Translations under genes and position numbers: made by a program
The notes under the pieces: model-generated
The model's database searches: none
Seen by the model: only the letters and a program-made list of their open reading frames with translations
Told to the model about the DNA's origin: nothing
Assembly (NCBI RefSeq): GCF_008000755.1
Contig: NZ_CP041690.1
Span: forward strand, 248,001-312,000
Origin: Youhaiella tibetensis
GTDB lineage: Bacteria > Pseudomonadota > Alphaproteobacteria > Rhizobiales > Devosiaceae
Direction of reading: 5' to 3'
DNA: 64,000 nucleotides
Part shown: piece after piece, positions 41,661-49,488 of the stretch
Layout of the letters: each line of letters opens with the position of its first letter
Numbering within the stretch: position 1 is the first letter of the stretch

Positions 41661-43760
41661 TTACCGCGTAAACGACTGCGCGTTGCCGGCGTCGACATTG
41701 ATGATGTTGCCGGTCGACTTCGCCGACATGTCCGAGGCCAGGAAGTAGATGGCCTCGGCGATGTCTTCGGGGAAGACCGAGCGCTTGAGCATGGAGCGCT
41801 GGCGGTACATTTCCTCAAGACCATCCTTGTCGGTCTTGTAAGTCGAAGCGCGCTGTTCGAGCCATTCGCCGGCCCAGATCTTGGAGCCGCGCAGGACCGC
41901 ATCGGGGTTGACCACGTTGACGCGTATCTGGGCTTCGGCCCCTTCGAGGGCGAGGCAGCGGGCGAGGTGGATCTCGGCGGCCTTGGCGGTGCAATAGGCT
42001 GCGGCGTTGGGCGAGGCGGCAAGGCCGTTCTTGGAGGCGACGAAGACGACGTTGCCGCCGATCTTCTGCGCCCGGAACAGCTTGAACGCCTCGCGCGACA
42101 CCAGGAAATAGCCGGTGGCGAGGATGTCCATGTTCCGGTTCCAGAGCGCCAGCGACGTCTCCTCGATGGGAGCGGACGAAGCCAGCCCCGCGTTGGAGAC
42201 GAGGATATCGAGACCGCCGAATTCGACCACGGCGTTGGCGAAGCCCTTGAGGACCTCCTCCTCGCGCGTCACGTCGAACTTGACCGGCCGGACGAAATCC
42301 TTGCCGAACTTCTTGCCCAGTTCCTCGGTGGCTGCGGCAAGCGCAGCATCGTCGATGTCGGCGATGACGACGCAGGCGCCCTCGTTCATCAGGCGATAGG
42401 CGGTGGCCTTGCCGATGCCGCCGGCGCCGCCGGTGATGAGGGCAACCTGTCCGGCCAGCGATTTCGGCTTGGGCATGCGCTGGAGCTTGGCTTCCTCGAG
42501 CAGCCAGTACTCGATGTCGAAGGCTTCCTGTTCGTCGAGCCCCTGATAGGTCGAGACGGTCGAGGAACCGCGCATGACGTTGATGGCGTTGACGTAGAAC
42601 TCGCCCGAAATGCGCGCCGTGGCCTTGTCCTTGGCAAAGGTGAACATGCCCACGCCCGGCATCAGGTAGACCACCGCATTGGGGTCGCGGATGGCGGGGG
42701 AATTGTCGTGCCTCGAGCGCTCGTAATAGGCGGTGTAGTCGGCGCGATAGGCGGCGACGTCATCGCCGAGGCGCGCCACGACGGCATCGACGTCCGGATT
42801 GGCCGGATCGAACTCGATCACAAGGGGACGGATCTTGGTGCGCAGGAAGTGGTCGGGGCAGGATGTGCCGAGCGCGGCGAGCGGGCGCAGATCCTTCGAG
42901 TTGACGAATTCGAGCACAGCCGGGCTGTCGTCAAAATGACCGAGCTTGTGGCTGTCTTCCGAGATCAGCCCGCGAATCTTGGGCATGATCTTGGCGGCGA
43001 CGGCGCGGCGCTCGTCAGCGGGCAGCGACTTGACGGCTTCGCCGCCGAAAATGGCCTTGCCCTCGGTCTTCTTCTCCAACCACTCGATGGCCTGGTTGAT
43101 GACCGCGATCGTGGTCTCGTAGCACTCCTTGGGCGTGTCGCCCCAGGTGAAGAGCCCGTGGCTTTCAAGAATGACGCCCTTGGCCTCGGGATGTTCGAGG
43201 CAGAATTTTTCGAGCCAGAGCCCGAGTTCGAACCCCGGGCGCTTCCAGGGCAGCCAGCCGATGGCGTCGCCGAAAATCTCCTGGGTGAGCGCCCTCGAAT
43301 CCTTGCTCGCGGCGATGGCGATGATGGCATCGGGGTGCATGTGATCGACAAAGGGATGCGGCACATAGGCGTGCAGCGGCGTGTCGATGGAAGCGGCGCG
43401 CGGATTGAGGTTGAAGGTAGCGTGCGGCAGGTAGCCCACCATCTCGTCTTCGTGCTCGAGGCCGCGATAGAGGCCCTTGAGGGCCCGGAGCTTGTCCATG
43501 TAGAGCGTGGCGAAGCCATCGAGCTTGATCGAGGCACTGTCGCCGCCCGAGCCCTTGACCCAGAGCACTTCCACCTGCTCGCCGGTCAGCGGGTCCTTCT
43601 CCATGATCTTGGAGGAGGTATTGCCGCCGCCGTAATTGGTGACGCGCTTGTCCGACCCCAGGATGTTGGAGCGATAGACCAGTCGCTCCGGCTCGGTCAT
43701 GCCGGCAGCTCTGGCGTCATCCCATAGGTTGGCGAGGCGCGCGGGCGCGTTCGTGGACAT
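41661..43760 (-). CDS. rhaD: Bifunctional rhamnulose-1-phosphate aldolase / short-chain dehydrogenase
   Basis: 699 residues, a fusion of a class II aldolase/adducin-type domain (about 1-400, with GGGNTSSKI and HGLFTWGDT, and HPFVDHMHPDAI metal histidines) and an SDR domain (about 430-690, GGAGGIGKATAYRLMNEGA and YCTAKAAE with catalytic Tyr-x-x-x-Lys). It cleaves rhamnulose-1-phosphate to lactaldehyde and DHAP and probably oxidises the lactaldehyde. Same architecture as Rhizobium RhaD. Divergent from rhaR. Confidence 0.95.
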   Translation of the reverse strand: MSTNAPARLANLWDDARAAGMTEPERLVYRSNILGSDKRVTNYGGGNTSSKIMEKDPLTGEQVEVLWVKGSGGDSASIKLDGFATLYMDKLRALKGLYRGLEHEDEMVGYLPHATFNLNPRAASIDTPLHAYVPHPFVDHMHPDAIIAIAASKDSRALTQEIFGDAIGWLPWKRPGFELGLWLEKFCLEHPEAKGVILESHGLFTWGDTPKECYETTIAVINQAIEWLEKKTEGKAIFGGEAVKSLPADERRAVAAKIMPKIRGLISEDSHKLGHFDDSPAVLEFVNSKDLRPLAALGTSCPDHFLRTKIRPLVIEFDPANPDVDAVVARLGDDVAAYRADYTAYYERSRHDNSPAIRDPNAVVYLMPGVGMFTFAKDKATARISGEFYVNAINVMRGSSTVSTYQGLDEQEAFDIEYWLLEEAKLQRMPKPKSLAGQVALITGGAGGIGKATAYRLMNEGACVVIADIDDAALAAATEELGKKFGKDFVRPVKFDVTREEEVLKGFANAVVEFGGLDILVSNAGLASSAPIEETSLALWNRNMDILATGYFLVSREAFKLFRAQKIGGNVVFVASKNGLAASPNAAAYCTAKAAEIHLARCLALEGAEAQIRVNVVNPDAVLRGSKIWAGEWLEQRASTYKTDKDGLEEMYRQRSMLKRSVFPEDIAEAIYFLASDMSAKSTGNIINVDAGNAQSFTR

Positions 43761-43932
43761 TAGCTCCTCCCCGGAAGTCTGTTCTTTACGTCACAAGCCA
43801 TAAACATCTGGAGGCTGTCAATCAGAAACGATCAAAACCAGTCAGCACCGCTGACACATGATCGAAACTGAGCTTTTGTTGATTGACAATGATCGAAATT
43901 GGTGTGACCAAATCAAGCCAGGGAGAAGAAAC
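43761..43932. promoter_or_regulatory. Divergent rhaD-rhaR promoter region with direct repeats
   Basis: Three direct repeats, GATCAAAA at 43830, GATCGAAAC at 43860 and GATCGAAAT at 43891, are spaced 30 and 31 bases apart (three helical turns). Between the first two is a perfect inverted repeat GTCAGC-ACC-GCTGAC (43841-43855). TTGACA at 43883 could be a -35 element. Probable binding sites for the DeoR-type regulator RhaR controlling both directions. Confidence 0.6.
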
Positions 43933-44742
43933 TTGCACGAAAGCGAACGCCACAGGGTGATCCTGGCCGCGGTGCAGACGCGGTCCGTCGCAACGGTGAG
44001 CGATCTCGTCGAGATGACGGGAACCTCCGAGGCGACGATCCGGCGCGACATCGCGGCGCTGCACGTGCAGGGCAAGCTTCGGCGCGTGCGCGGCGGCGCA
44101 GAAGCGGTCAATCCGCCTCGCCAGGGCGGGCTCATGGGCCGGCCGTTCTCGGTCAACGAGGGCATCAATCTCGGCCTCAAGCGCGCCATCGCCAAGGCGG
44201 CGGTGGACCTGTGCAAGGATGGCGAGCCCATCATCATCAATGGCGGCACCACGACCTTCCAGATGGTGCACTACCTGGTGAACCGGCGCATGCAGGTCTT
44301 CACCAATTCCTTCCCCATTGCCGAGCACCTGCTCCATCACTCCAAGAACTCGGTGATGGTGCAGGGGGGCACCATCTATCGCGAGCAGAACATCATTCTC
44401 TCGCCCTTCGACAATGATGTGTCGCGCCACTTCTATGCGCGAAAAATGTTCATGGGCTGCCAGGGCCTGGGAGCGCATGGGCTGATGGAAGCCGATCCGC
44501 TGCTCGTTCAGGCCGAACTCAAGCTCATCAGCCAGGCCGATGAACTCATCATCCTGGCAGACTCTTCGAAATTTTCCGGCAAATCGAGCCTCATCCTGTG
44601 TGGGCTCGACCGGATTACCACGGTCGTCACCGATCGTGGCATCCGCGACGAAGACCGGCAGATGCTGGAAACGGCGGGCGTCGGCCTCATCGTGGCTGAG
44701 ACTGGTAGTCAGACTATCGAGGAGGCGTCACCGGCCGCCTAA
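43933..44742 (+). CDS. rhaR: DeoR-family regulator of rhamnose genes
   Basis: 269 residues from a TTG start with AGGGAGAAG upstream; this gives a start (HESERHRVILAAVQTRSVATVSDL) like other DeoR proteins, whereas an upstream ATG (43858) would add 25 odd residues and overlap operator-like repeats. An N-terminal winged helix (about 5-55, GTSEATIRRDIAAL) and a DeoR sugar-phosphate sensor domain with NGGTTTFQMVHYL. In R. leguminosarum RhaR is a negative regulator of the rha genes. Confidence 0.9.
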   Translation: MHESERHRVILAAVQTRSVATVSDLVEMTGTSEATIRRDIAALHVQGKLRRVRGGAEAVNPPRQGGLMGRPFSVNEGINLGLKRAIAKAAVDLCKDGEPIIINGGTTTFQMVHYLVNRRMQVFTNSFPIAEHLLHHSKNSVMVQGGTIYREQNIILSPFDNDVSRHFYARKMFMGCQGLGAHGLMEADPLLVQAELKLISQADELIILADSSKFSGKSSLILCGLDRITTVVTDRGIRDEDRQMLETAGVGLIVAETGSQTIEEASPAA

Positions 44743-44785
44743 CGGCGGGTCGCCTCGTAACGCCAAGGCTCAATGGGAGGAATCA

Positions 44786-45778
44786 ATGAGCTTTCTGAAG
44801 AAACTGGGCATCACCACGGCCCTGGCAGCGATCCTGCTGGCCTCGCCCGCAATGGCGCAGACCAAGATCGCCCTCGTGGTCAAGTCGCTCGGCAACGGCT
44901 TCTTCGATGCCGCCAACAAGGGCGCCGAAGAGGCGGCCAAGGAACTCGGTGACGTCGAAGTCATCTATACCGGCCCGACCAAGGCCACGGCCGAAGCCCA
45001 GATCGAAGTCATCAATTCGCTGATCGCCCAGCAGGTCAACGCCATCGCCATCTCGGCCAACGATCCGGACGCGCTGGTGCCCGTGCTCAAGAAGGCCATG
45101 GATCGCGGGATCACCGTGATCTCGTTCGACTCGGGTGTGGCTCCGGAAGGCCGCCAGCTCCACCTCAACCCGTCCGACACCAACCTCATCGGCGAAACCA
45201 TCATCAAGCTGGCCGCCGACTACCTGCCCGATGGCGGCGACGTCGCCATTCTCTCGGCTTCCTCGACGGCGACCAACCAGAATGCCTGGATCGAAGCGGC
45301 CAAGAAGGTGCTGCCGGAGAAGTTCCCCAAGATCAACCTCGTCGCCACCGTCTATGGCGATGACGACTCGGCCAAGTCCACCGACGAAGCCAAGGGCCTG
45401 ATCGCGAGCTACCCGAACCTCAAGGCCATCATCGCCCCGACCACGGTCGGCGTCGTGGCAGCCGCCCAGGTGGTGACCGACCAGAACCTGATCGGCAAGA
45501 TCAACGTCACGGGCCTGGCCCTGCCGTCCGAGTTCAAGAAGTTCATCGACAACGGCGCTTCGCAGGCCGTGGCGCTCTGGAACCCGATCGACCTGGGCTA
45601 CTCGGCCATCTACCTGGCCCACGACCTCGCCGTTAAGGGCGACAAGGCCGAGCCCGGCGCCAAGCTCTCGATCGGCCGCATGGGCGAGATCACGCTCGAT
45701 GACACGAACTCGGCCGCCATGGCGCCTCCGTTCACGTTCGACAAGAGCAACATCGACGAATTCGCCAAGATCTACTGA
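44786..45778 (+). CDS. rhaS: Rhamnose ABC transporter substrate-binding protein
   Basis: 330 residues, periplasmic-binding-protein type 1 (ribose-binding-like). Signal peptide MSFLKKLGITTALAAILLAS, cut after SPAMA. TKIALVVKSLGNGFFDAANKGAEEAA is the typical first lobe, with ISFDSGV, and the DSAKSTDEAKGLIASYPNLKAI pattern. Captures L-rhamnose for RhaTPQ. GGGAGGAATC precedes the ATG. A stable hairpin follows the gene. Confidence 0.93.
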   Translation: MSFLKKLGITTALAAILLASPAMAQTKIALVVKSLGNGFFDAANKGAEEAAKELGDVEVIYTGPTKATAEAQIEVINSLIAQQVNAIAISANDPDALVPVLKKAMDRGITVISFDSGVAPEGRQLHLNPSDTNLIGETIIKLAADYLPDGGDVAILSASSTATNQNAWIEAAKKVLPEKFPKINLVATVYGDDDSAKSTDEAKGLIASYPNLKAIIAPTTVGVVAAAQVVTDQNLIGKINVTGLALPSEFKKFIDNGASQAVALWNPIDLGYSAIYLAHDLAVKGDKAEPGAKLSIGRMGEITLDDTNSAAMAPPFTFDKSNIDEFAKIY

Positions 45779-45795
45779 TCCCTTGTGACCCCGGG

Positions 45796-45819
45796 CCGGC
45801 GGGAGGACACTCCCGCCGG
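45796..45819 (+). terminator. Hairpin between rhaS and rhaT, attenuator or mRNA stabiliser
   Basis: Perfect 10-bp stem CCGGCGGGAG with CTCCCGCCGG, GACA loop, followed by TGCCTTTGG. Such hairpins after binding-protein genes commonly raise their expression relative to the permease genes. Confidence 0.65.
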
Positions 45820-45832
45820 TGCCTTTGGCCGA

Positions 45833-45931
45833 CCCCCACCTTTCGCTCGCTCCAGCGTGGACGCTAGTCAGGTGGCACGATCTCTCGATGCTCCCTCCCC
45901 TTGTGGGGAGGGCAGGGGGTGGGGGTGAGCC
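45833..45931. repeat. Intergenic palindromic repeat, copy B
   Basis: Between rhaS and rhaT. Its 45870-45931 part matches copy A at 41582-41645 in the same orientation: GTGGCACGATCTCTC, then CTCCCTCCCC, TTGTGGGGAGGG and GGTGGGGGTGAG. Foldable through CCCTCCCC/GGGGAGGG. Confidence 0.7.
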
Positions 45932-45955
45932 AAGAGCACCAGGCCAACCAGACGC

Positions 45956-47461
45956 ATGACCAATCCCGCCCTGACCTTGACCGGCATCTCCAAAAGCTTC
46001 CCCGGCGTGCGCGCGCTCAACGGGGTCTCGCTCGAACTCGTCCCCGGCCAGGTCACCGCCCTGATCGGGGAGAACGGCGCCGGCAAATCCACGCTGGTCA
46101 AGATCCTCACCGGCATCTACCAGCCCGATGACGGCGAGATCGCCATCGGCGGCAAGCCGGTCACGCTCCCCACCGCCCATGCCGCCTTCGAGCACGGCAT
46201 CACCGCCATCCATCAGGAGACCGTGCTCTTCGAGGAAATGAGCGTTGCCGAGAACATCTTCCTTGGCCACGTGCCGCGCACCCGCCTGGGCCTTATCGAC
46301 TGGGGCAGGATGCGCCGGGAGGCGCGGGCAATCCTGGACGACATGGGCGCCGGCCATATCGACGAATACGCCCCCTTGAAGGATCTCGGCATCGCCAACC
46401 GCCATCTGGTGGGCGTCGCACGCGCCATGTCCATCGACGCCCGCATCGTCATCATGGACGAGCCGACCGCCGCCTTGAGCCAGAAGGAAATCGAGGACCT
46501 CTTCGTCCTCATCGATCTCCTGCGCGAGGACGGCAAGGCCGTGCTCTTCATCTCGCACAAGTTCGACGAGATCTACCGCATCGCCGATCGCTATACCGTC
46601 TTCCGTGACGGCGAGATGGTGGGCAAGGGTCTCATCCGCGAGACCAGCCAGGGCGAGATCGTCAGGCTCATGGTCGGCCGCTCCGTCGACCAGATCTTCC
46701 CTGAAAGGACCGTATCGATCGGCGAGCCTGTGCTCACGGTTTCAGATCTCTCGCACCCGACCGAATTCGACGCCATCTCGTTCGAGTTGCGAAAGGGCGA
46801 AATCCTCGGTTTCTACGGCCTCGTCGGCGCCGGCCGCAGCGAGGTCATGCAGGCGCTCTTCGGCATCACCCGGCCCTCGCGCGGTACCATCGCGCTCAAC
46901 GGCAAGCCGGTCTCGCCGCGCTCCCCCGCCGAGGCGGTGGACGAGGGCATAGTCTACGTGCCCGAAGAACGCGGCAAGCAGGGCGTCGTCATCGGCATGC
47001 CGATCTTCGAGAACGTCTCGCTGCCATCCCTCGGGCGCACCTCGAGGAACGGCGTCCTGCGGCTCGCCGAGGAATTCAAGCTGGCGCGCACCTATACCGA
47101 ACGGCTCGACCTGCGCGCCTCTTCGCTCAGCCAGGATGTCGGCACGCTCTCGGGCGGCAACCAGCAGAAGGTGGTCATCGCCAAGTGGCTGGCCACCAGC
47201 CCCGAGGTCATCATTCTCGATGAGCCGACCAAGGGCATCGATATCGGCTCGAAAGCGGCCGTGCACGAATTCATGGGGGAACTGGTGGCCCAGGGGCTCG
47301 CGGTAATCATGGTCTCGTCCGAACTTCCCGAAATTCTGGGCATGTCCGACCGTGTCGTCGTCATGCGCGAGGGGCGAATGGTGGCCGAGTTCGACAATAC
47401 CGGCCTTTCGGCCGAAACGCTGGTGCGCGCTGCCGCCGGCATAGCGGAGCAGGCGGCATGA
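45956..47461 (+). CDS. rhaT: Rhamnose ABC transporter ATP-binding protein
   Basis: 501 residues with two ABC domains in tandem, as in ribose-type importers. Domain 1: Walker A GENGAGKST, signature-region NRHLVGVARAMS, Walker B RIVIMDEPTAALSQ. Domain 2: degenerate Walker A GLVGAGRSE, signature LSGGNQQKVVIAKWL, Walker B VIILDEPTKGID. Drives rhamnose import through RhaP and RhaQ. The stop overlaps the rhaP start by 4 bases. Weak ribosome site. Named after the rhizobial ABC gene, unlike E. coli rhaT (a symporter). Confidence 0.93.
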   Translation: MTNPALTLTGISKSFPGVRALNGVSLELVPGQVTALIGENGAGKSTLVKILTGIYQPDDGEIAIGGKPVTLPTAHAAFEHGITAIHQETVLFEEMSVAENIFLGHVPRTRLGLIDWGRMRREARAILDDMGAGHIDEYAPLKDLGIANRHLVGVARAMSIDARIVIMDEPTAALSQKEIEDLFVLIDLLREDGKAVLFISHKFDEIYRIADRYTVFRDGEMVGKGLIRETSQGEIVRLMVGRSVDQIFPERTVSIGEPVLTVSDLSHPTEFDAISFELRKGEILGFYGLVGAGRSEVMQALFGITRPSRGTIALNGKPVSPRSPAEAVDEGIVYVPEERGKQGVVIGMPIFENVSLPSLGRTSRNGVLRLAEEFKLARTYTERLDLRASSLSQDVGTLSGGNQQKVVIAKWLATSPEVIILDEPTKGIDIGSKAAVHEFMGELVAQGLAVIMVSSELPEILGMSDRVVVMREGRMVAEFDNTGLSAETLVRAAAGIAEQAA

Positions 47462-48441
47462 AATCGCTCCTGCGCTATCGCGAAATCTGGCTGCTGGCCG
47501 CCATCGTCGCCCTCATCGTCGCTGTCGCCTTCCGACGTCCGTCCTATGCCAGCTTCGGCAACCTGCTCGACGTCTTCAACAACACCTCGCTCCTGCTGAT
47601 CCTCGCCATGGGGCAGATGGTGGTAATCCTGACGCGCTCGATCGATCTCTCGATGGCCGCCAACCTGGCGCTCACCGGCATGATCGTCGCCATGATCAAC
47701 GCCGCCTTCCCGGCCTTCCCGGTGCCATTGCTGATGATCCTCGCGGCCCTCATCGGGCTTGGTCTGGGTGCCTTCAACGGGCTGCTCGTCTGGAAGCTCA
47801 ATATCCCGGCGATCGTCGTGACCCTGGGCACGCTCACCATCTATCGCGGCACGACCTTCCTGGTTTCGGGCGGCAAGTGGGTCAACGCCGATCAGATGAG
47901 CCCCGATTTCATCGGGCTGACGCGTTATCTCATCATCGGCCAACCGCTGCTCTCCTGGCTCGCCCTCGTCATCATCGTCGTCTTTGTGGTGCTCATGACC
48001 CGCACCAATATCGGCCGGGCCTTCTACGCCATCGGCATCAATCCCACCGCCGCCGTCTATGCCGGGATCGATGTGGGCCGCACCAAGTTCATCGCCTTCG
48101 CCATTTCGGGCGCCATCGCCGGGCTCTGCGGGTACCTCTGGGTCTCCCGCTACGTCATCGCCTCTGTCGAGATCGCCAACGGCTACGAACTCAACATCAT
48201 CGCCGCCTGTGTCATCGGCGGAGTCTCGATCGCCGGCGGCATCGGCACCGTGGCGGGCGCCGCCCTGGGCGCCCTGTTCCTGGGCGTTATCAACTCGGCC
48301 CTGCCGGTCATCAACATCTCGCCCTTCTGGCAGATGGCCATCTCTGGCGCCGCCATCATCCTGGCGGTGATCTTCAATGCCCGCAGCGAGAGAAAGCACG
48401 GGCGGATCATCCTGAAGAGCCAGGAGGTGGGACATGGTTGA
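47458..48441 (+). CDS. rhaP: Rhamnose ABC transporter permease RhaP
   Basis: 327 residues, BPD_transp_2 family with about nine hydrophobic segments. The family pattern VVILTRSIDLSMAANLALTGM and INGLLVWKLNIPAIVVTLGTLTIYRG-type sequence are present, with GIDVGRTKFIAFAISGAIAGLCGYLW. Forms the channel with RhaQ. ATG overlaps the rhaT stop. Its last codons overlap a 19-codon mini-ORF. Confidence 0.92.
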   Translation: MKSLLRYREIWLLAAIVALIVAVAFRRPSYASFGNLLDVFNNTSLLLILAMGQMVVILTRSIDLSMAANLALTGMIVAMINAAFPAFPVPLLMILAALIGLGLGAFNGLLVWKLNIPAIVVTLGTLTIYRGTTFLVSGGKWVNADQMSPDFIGLTRYLIIGQPLLSWLALVIIVVFVVLMTRTNIGRAFYAIGINPTAAVYAGIDVGRTKFIAFAISGAIAGLCGYLWVSRYVIASVEIANGYELNIIAACVIGGVSIAGGIGTVAGAALGALFLGVINSALPVINISPFWQMAISGAAIILAVIFNARSERKHGRIILKSQEVGHG

Positions 48442-48493
48442 GTTTGCAAAGGCCGCATCCCCCGCCGGCACCATCGGAGGCGTTGCCCAATGA
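48434..48493 (+). CDS. 19-codon mini-ORF between rhaP and rhaQ, possible translational coupler
   Basis: Starts with ATG at 48434 inside the end of rhaP, preceded by GGAGGTGG, and ends TGA at 48491-48493, overlapping the rhaQ ATG (ATGA). The peptide (MVEFAKAASPAGTIGGVAQ) looks like nothing known. It may only carry ribosomes from rhaP to rhaQ, or be chance; rhaQ also has its own GGAGG at nine bases. Confidence 0.3.
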   Translation: MVEFAKAASPAGTIGGVAQ

Positions 48494-49488
48494 ACGAAGT
48501 CCGCAACGTCCGCCACATCCCCGATCGCCTCGATAATCCCCTGCGCTCGGCCATCTTCTCCTGGGAAGCGCTGCTGATTGTTGTGGCGGTGGCGATCTTC
48601 CTCGCCAACAGCTTCGCCTCGCCCTATTTCCTAAACGCCTGGAGCCTTTCGGACCTCACCTTCAACTTCACCGAGAAGGCGCTGATCGCCCTGGCCATGG
48701 CGCTCCTCATCATCTCGGGCGAGATCGATCTTTCGGTCGCCGCCATCATCGCGCTGGCTTCCACCACCATGGGGCTGGCCCTTCAGGCCGGGGTCGATAC
48801 TCCGGGGCTCGTTGCCATCGGCATCCTCACCGGCCTCGTTTGCGGGGCTTTCAACGGCTTTCTCGTCACCGCCCTCAAGCTTCCTTCCATCGTCGTCACC
48901 ATCGGCACGATGAGCCTCTTCCGCGGGATTTCCTTCATCATCCTGGGCGACCAGGCCTTCAAGGGCTACCCGGAAAGCTTTGCCTTCTTCGGGCAGGGCT
49001 ATGTCTGGTGGGTGGTCTCGTTCGAGCTTGTGCTGTTCCTCGTGTGCGCGGTGATCTACTATTTCCTCCTGCACCGGACCAATTTCGGTCGGCGAGTCTT
49101 CGCCATCGGGAACAATCCGGTAGCGGCGCAGTTTTCGGGCGTGAGGGTGGCACGGATCAAGTTCGTGCTATTCTGCCTGACGGGCCTGATGAGCGGCATC
49201 GCTTCGGTGCTGCTGACCAGCCGTCTCGGCTCCACGCGCCCCTCGATTGCGCAGGGTTGGGAACTTGAGGTGATTACGATGGTCGTGCTTGGCGGCGTCA
49301 ACATATTGGGGGGATCGGGCTCGATCCTGGGCGTGGTTATCGCCGCCTTCATCATGGGCTTGGTGACGTTCGGGCTGGGCCTGCTCAACGTGCCGGGCAT
49401 CGTCATGTCCATCTTCATCGGCGCGCTGCTGATCCTCGTGATCGCGCTGCCGATCGTCTATGGCATGCTCAGGCGGAGCCGCGCGTGA
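48490..49488 (+). CDS. rhaQ: Rhamnose ABC transporter permease RhaQ
   Basis: 332 residues, second BPD_transp_2 permease. Conserved MALLIISGEIDLSVAAIIALASTTMG and FNGFLVTALKLPSIVVTIGTMSLFRGISF, and VRVARIKFVLFCLTGLMSGIASVLL. Pairs with RhaP. The stop overlaps the rhaK start by 4 bases (GTGAGC), part of a tightly coupled operon. Confidence 0.92.
   Translation: MNEVRNVRHIPDRLDNPLRSAIFSWEALLIVVAVAIFLANSFASPYFLNAWSLSDLTFNFTEKALIALAMALLIISGEIDLSVAAIIALASTTMGLALQAGVDTPGLVAIGILTGLVCGAFNGFLVTALKLPSIVVTIGTMSLFRGISFIILGDQAFKGYPESFAFFGQGYVWWVVSFELVLFLVCAVIYYFLLHRTNFGRRVFAIGNNPVAAQFSGVRVARIKFVLFCLTGLMSGIASVLLTSRLGSTRPSIAQGWELEVITMVVLGGVNILGGSGSILGVVIAAFIMGLVTFGLGLLNVPGIVMSIFIGALLILVIALPIVYGMLRRSRA

Noticed and set aside
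40521-43727. 1068-residue open frame on the plus strand
   Set aside because: It is the mirror of rhaI and rhaD. Open antisense frames are expected in high-GC DNA; its protein is low-complexity with no motif.
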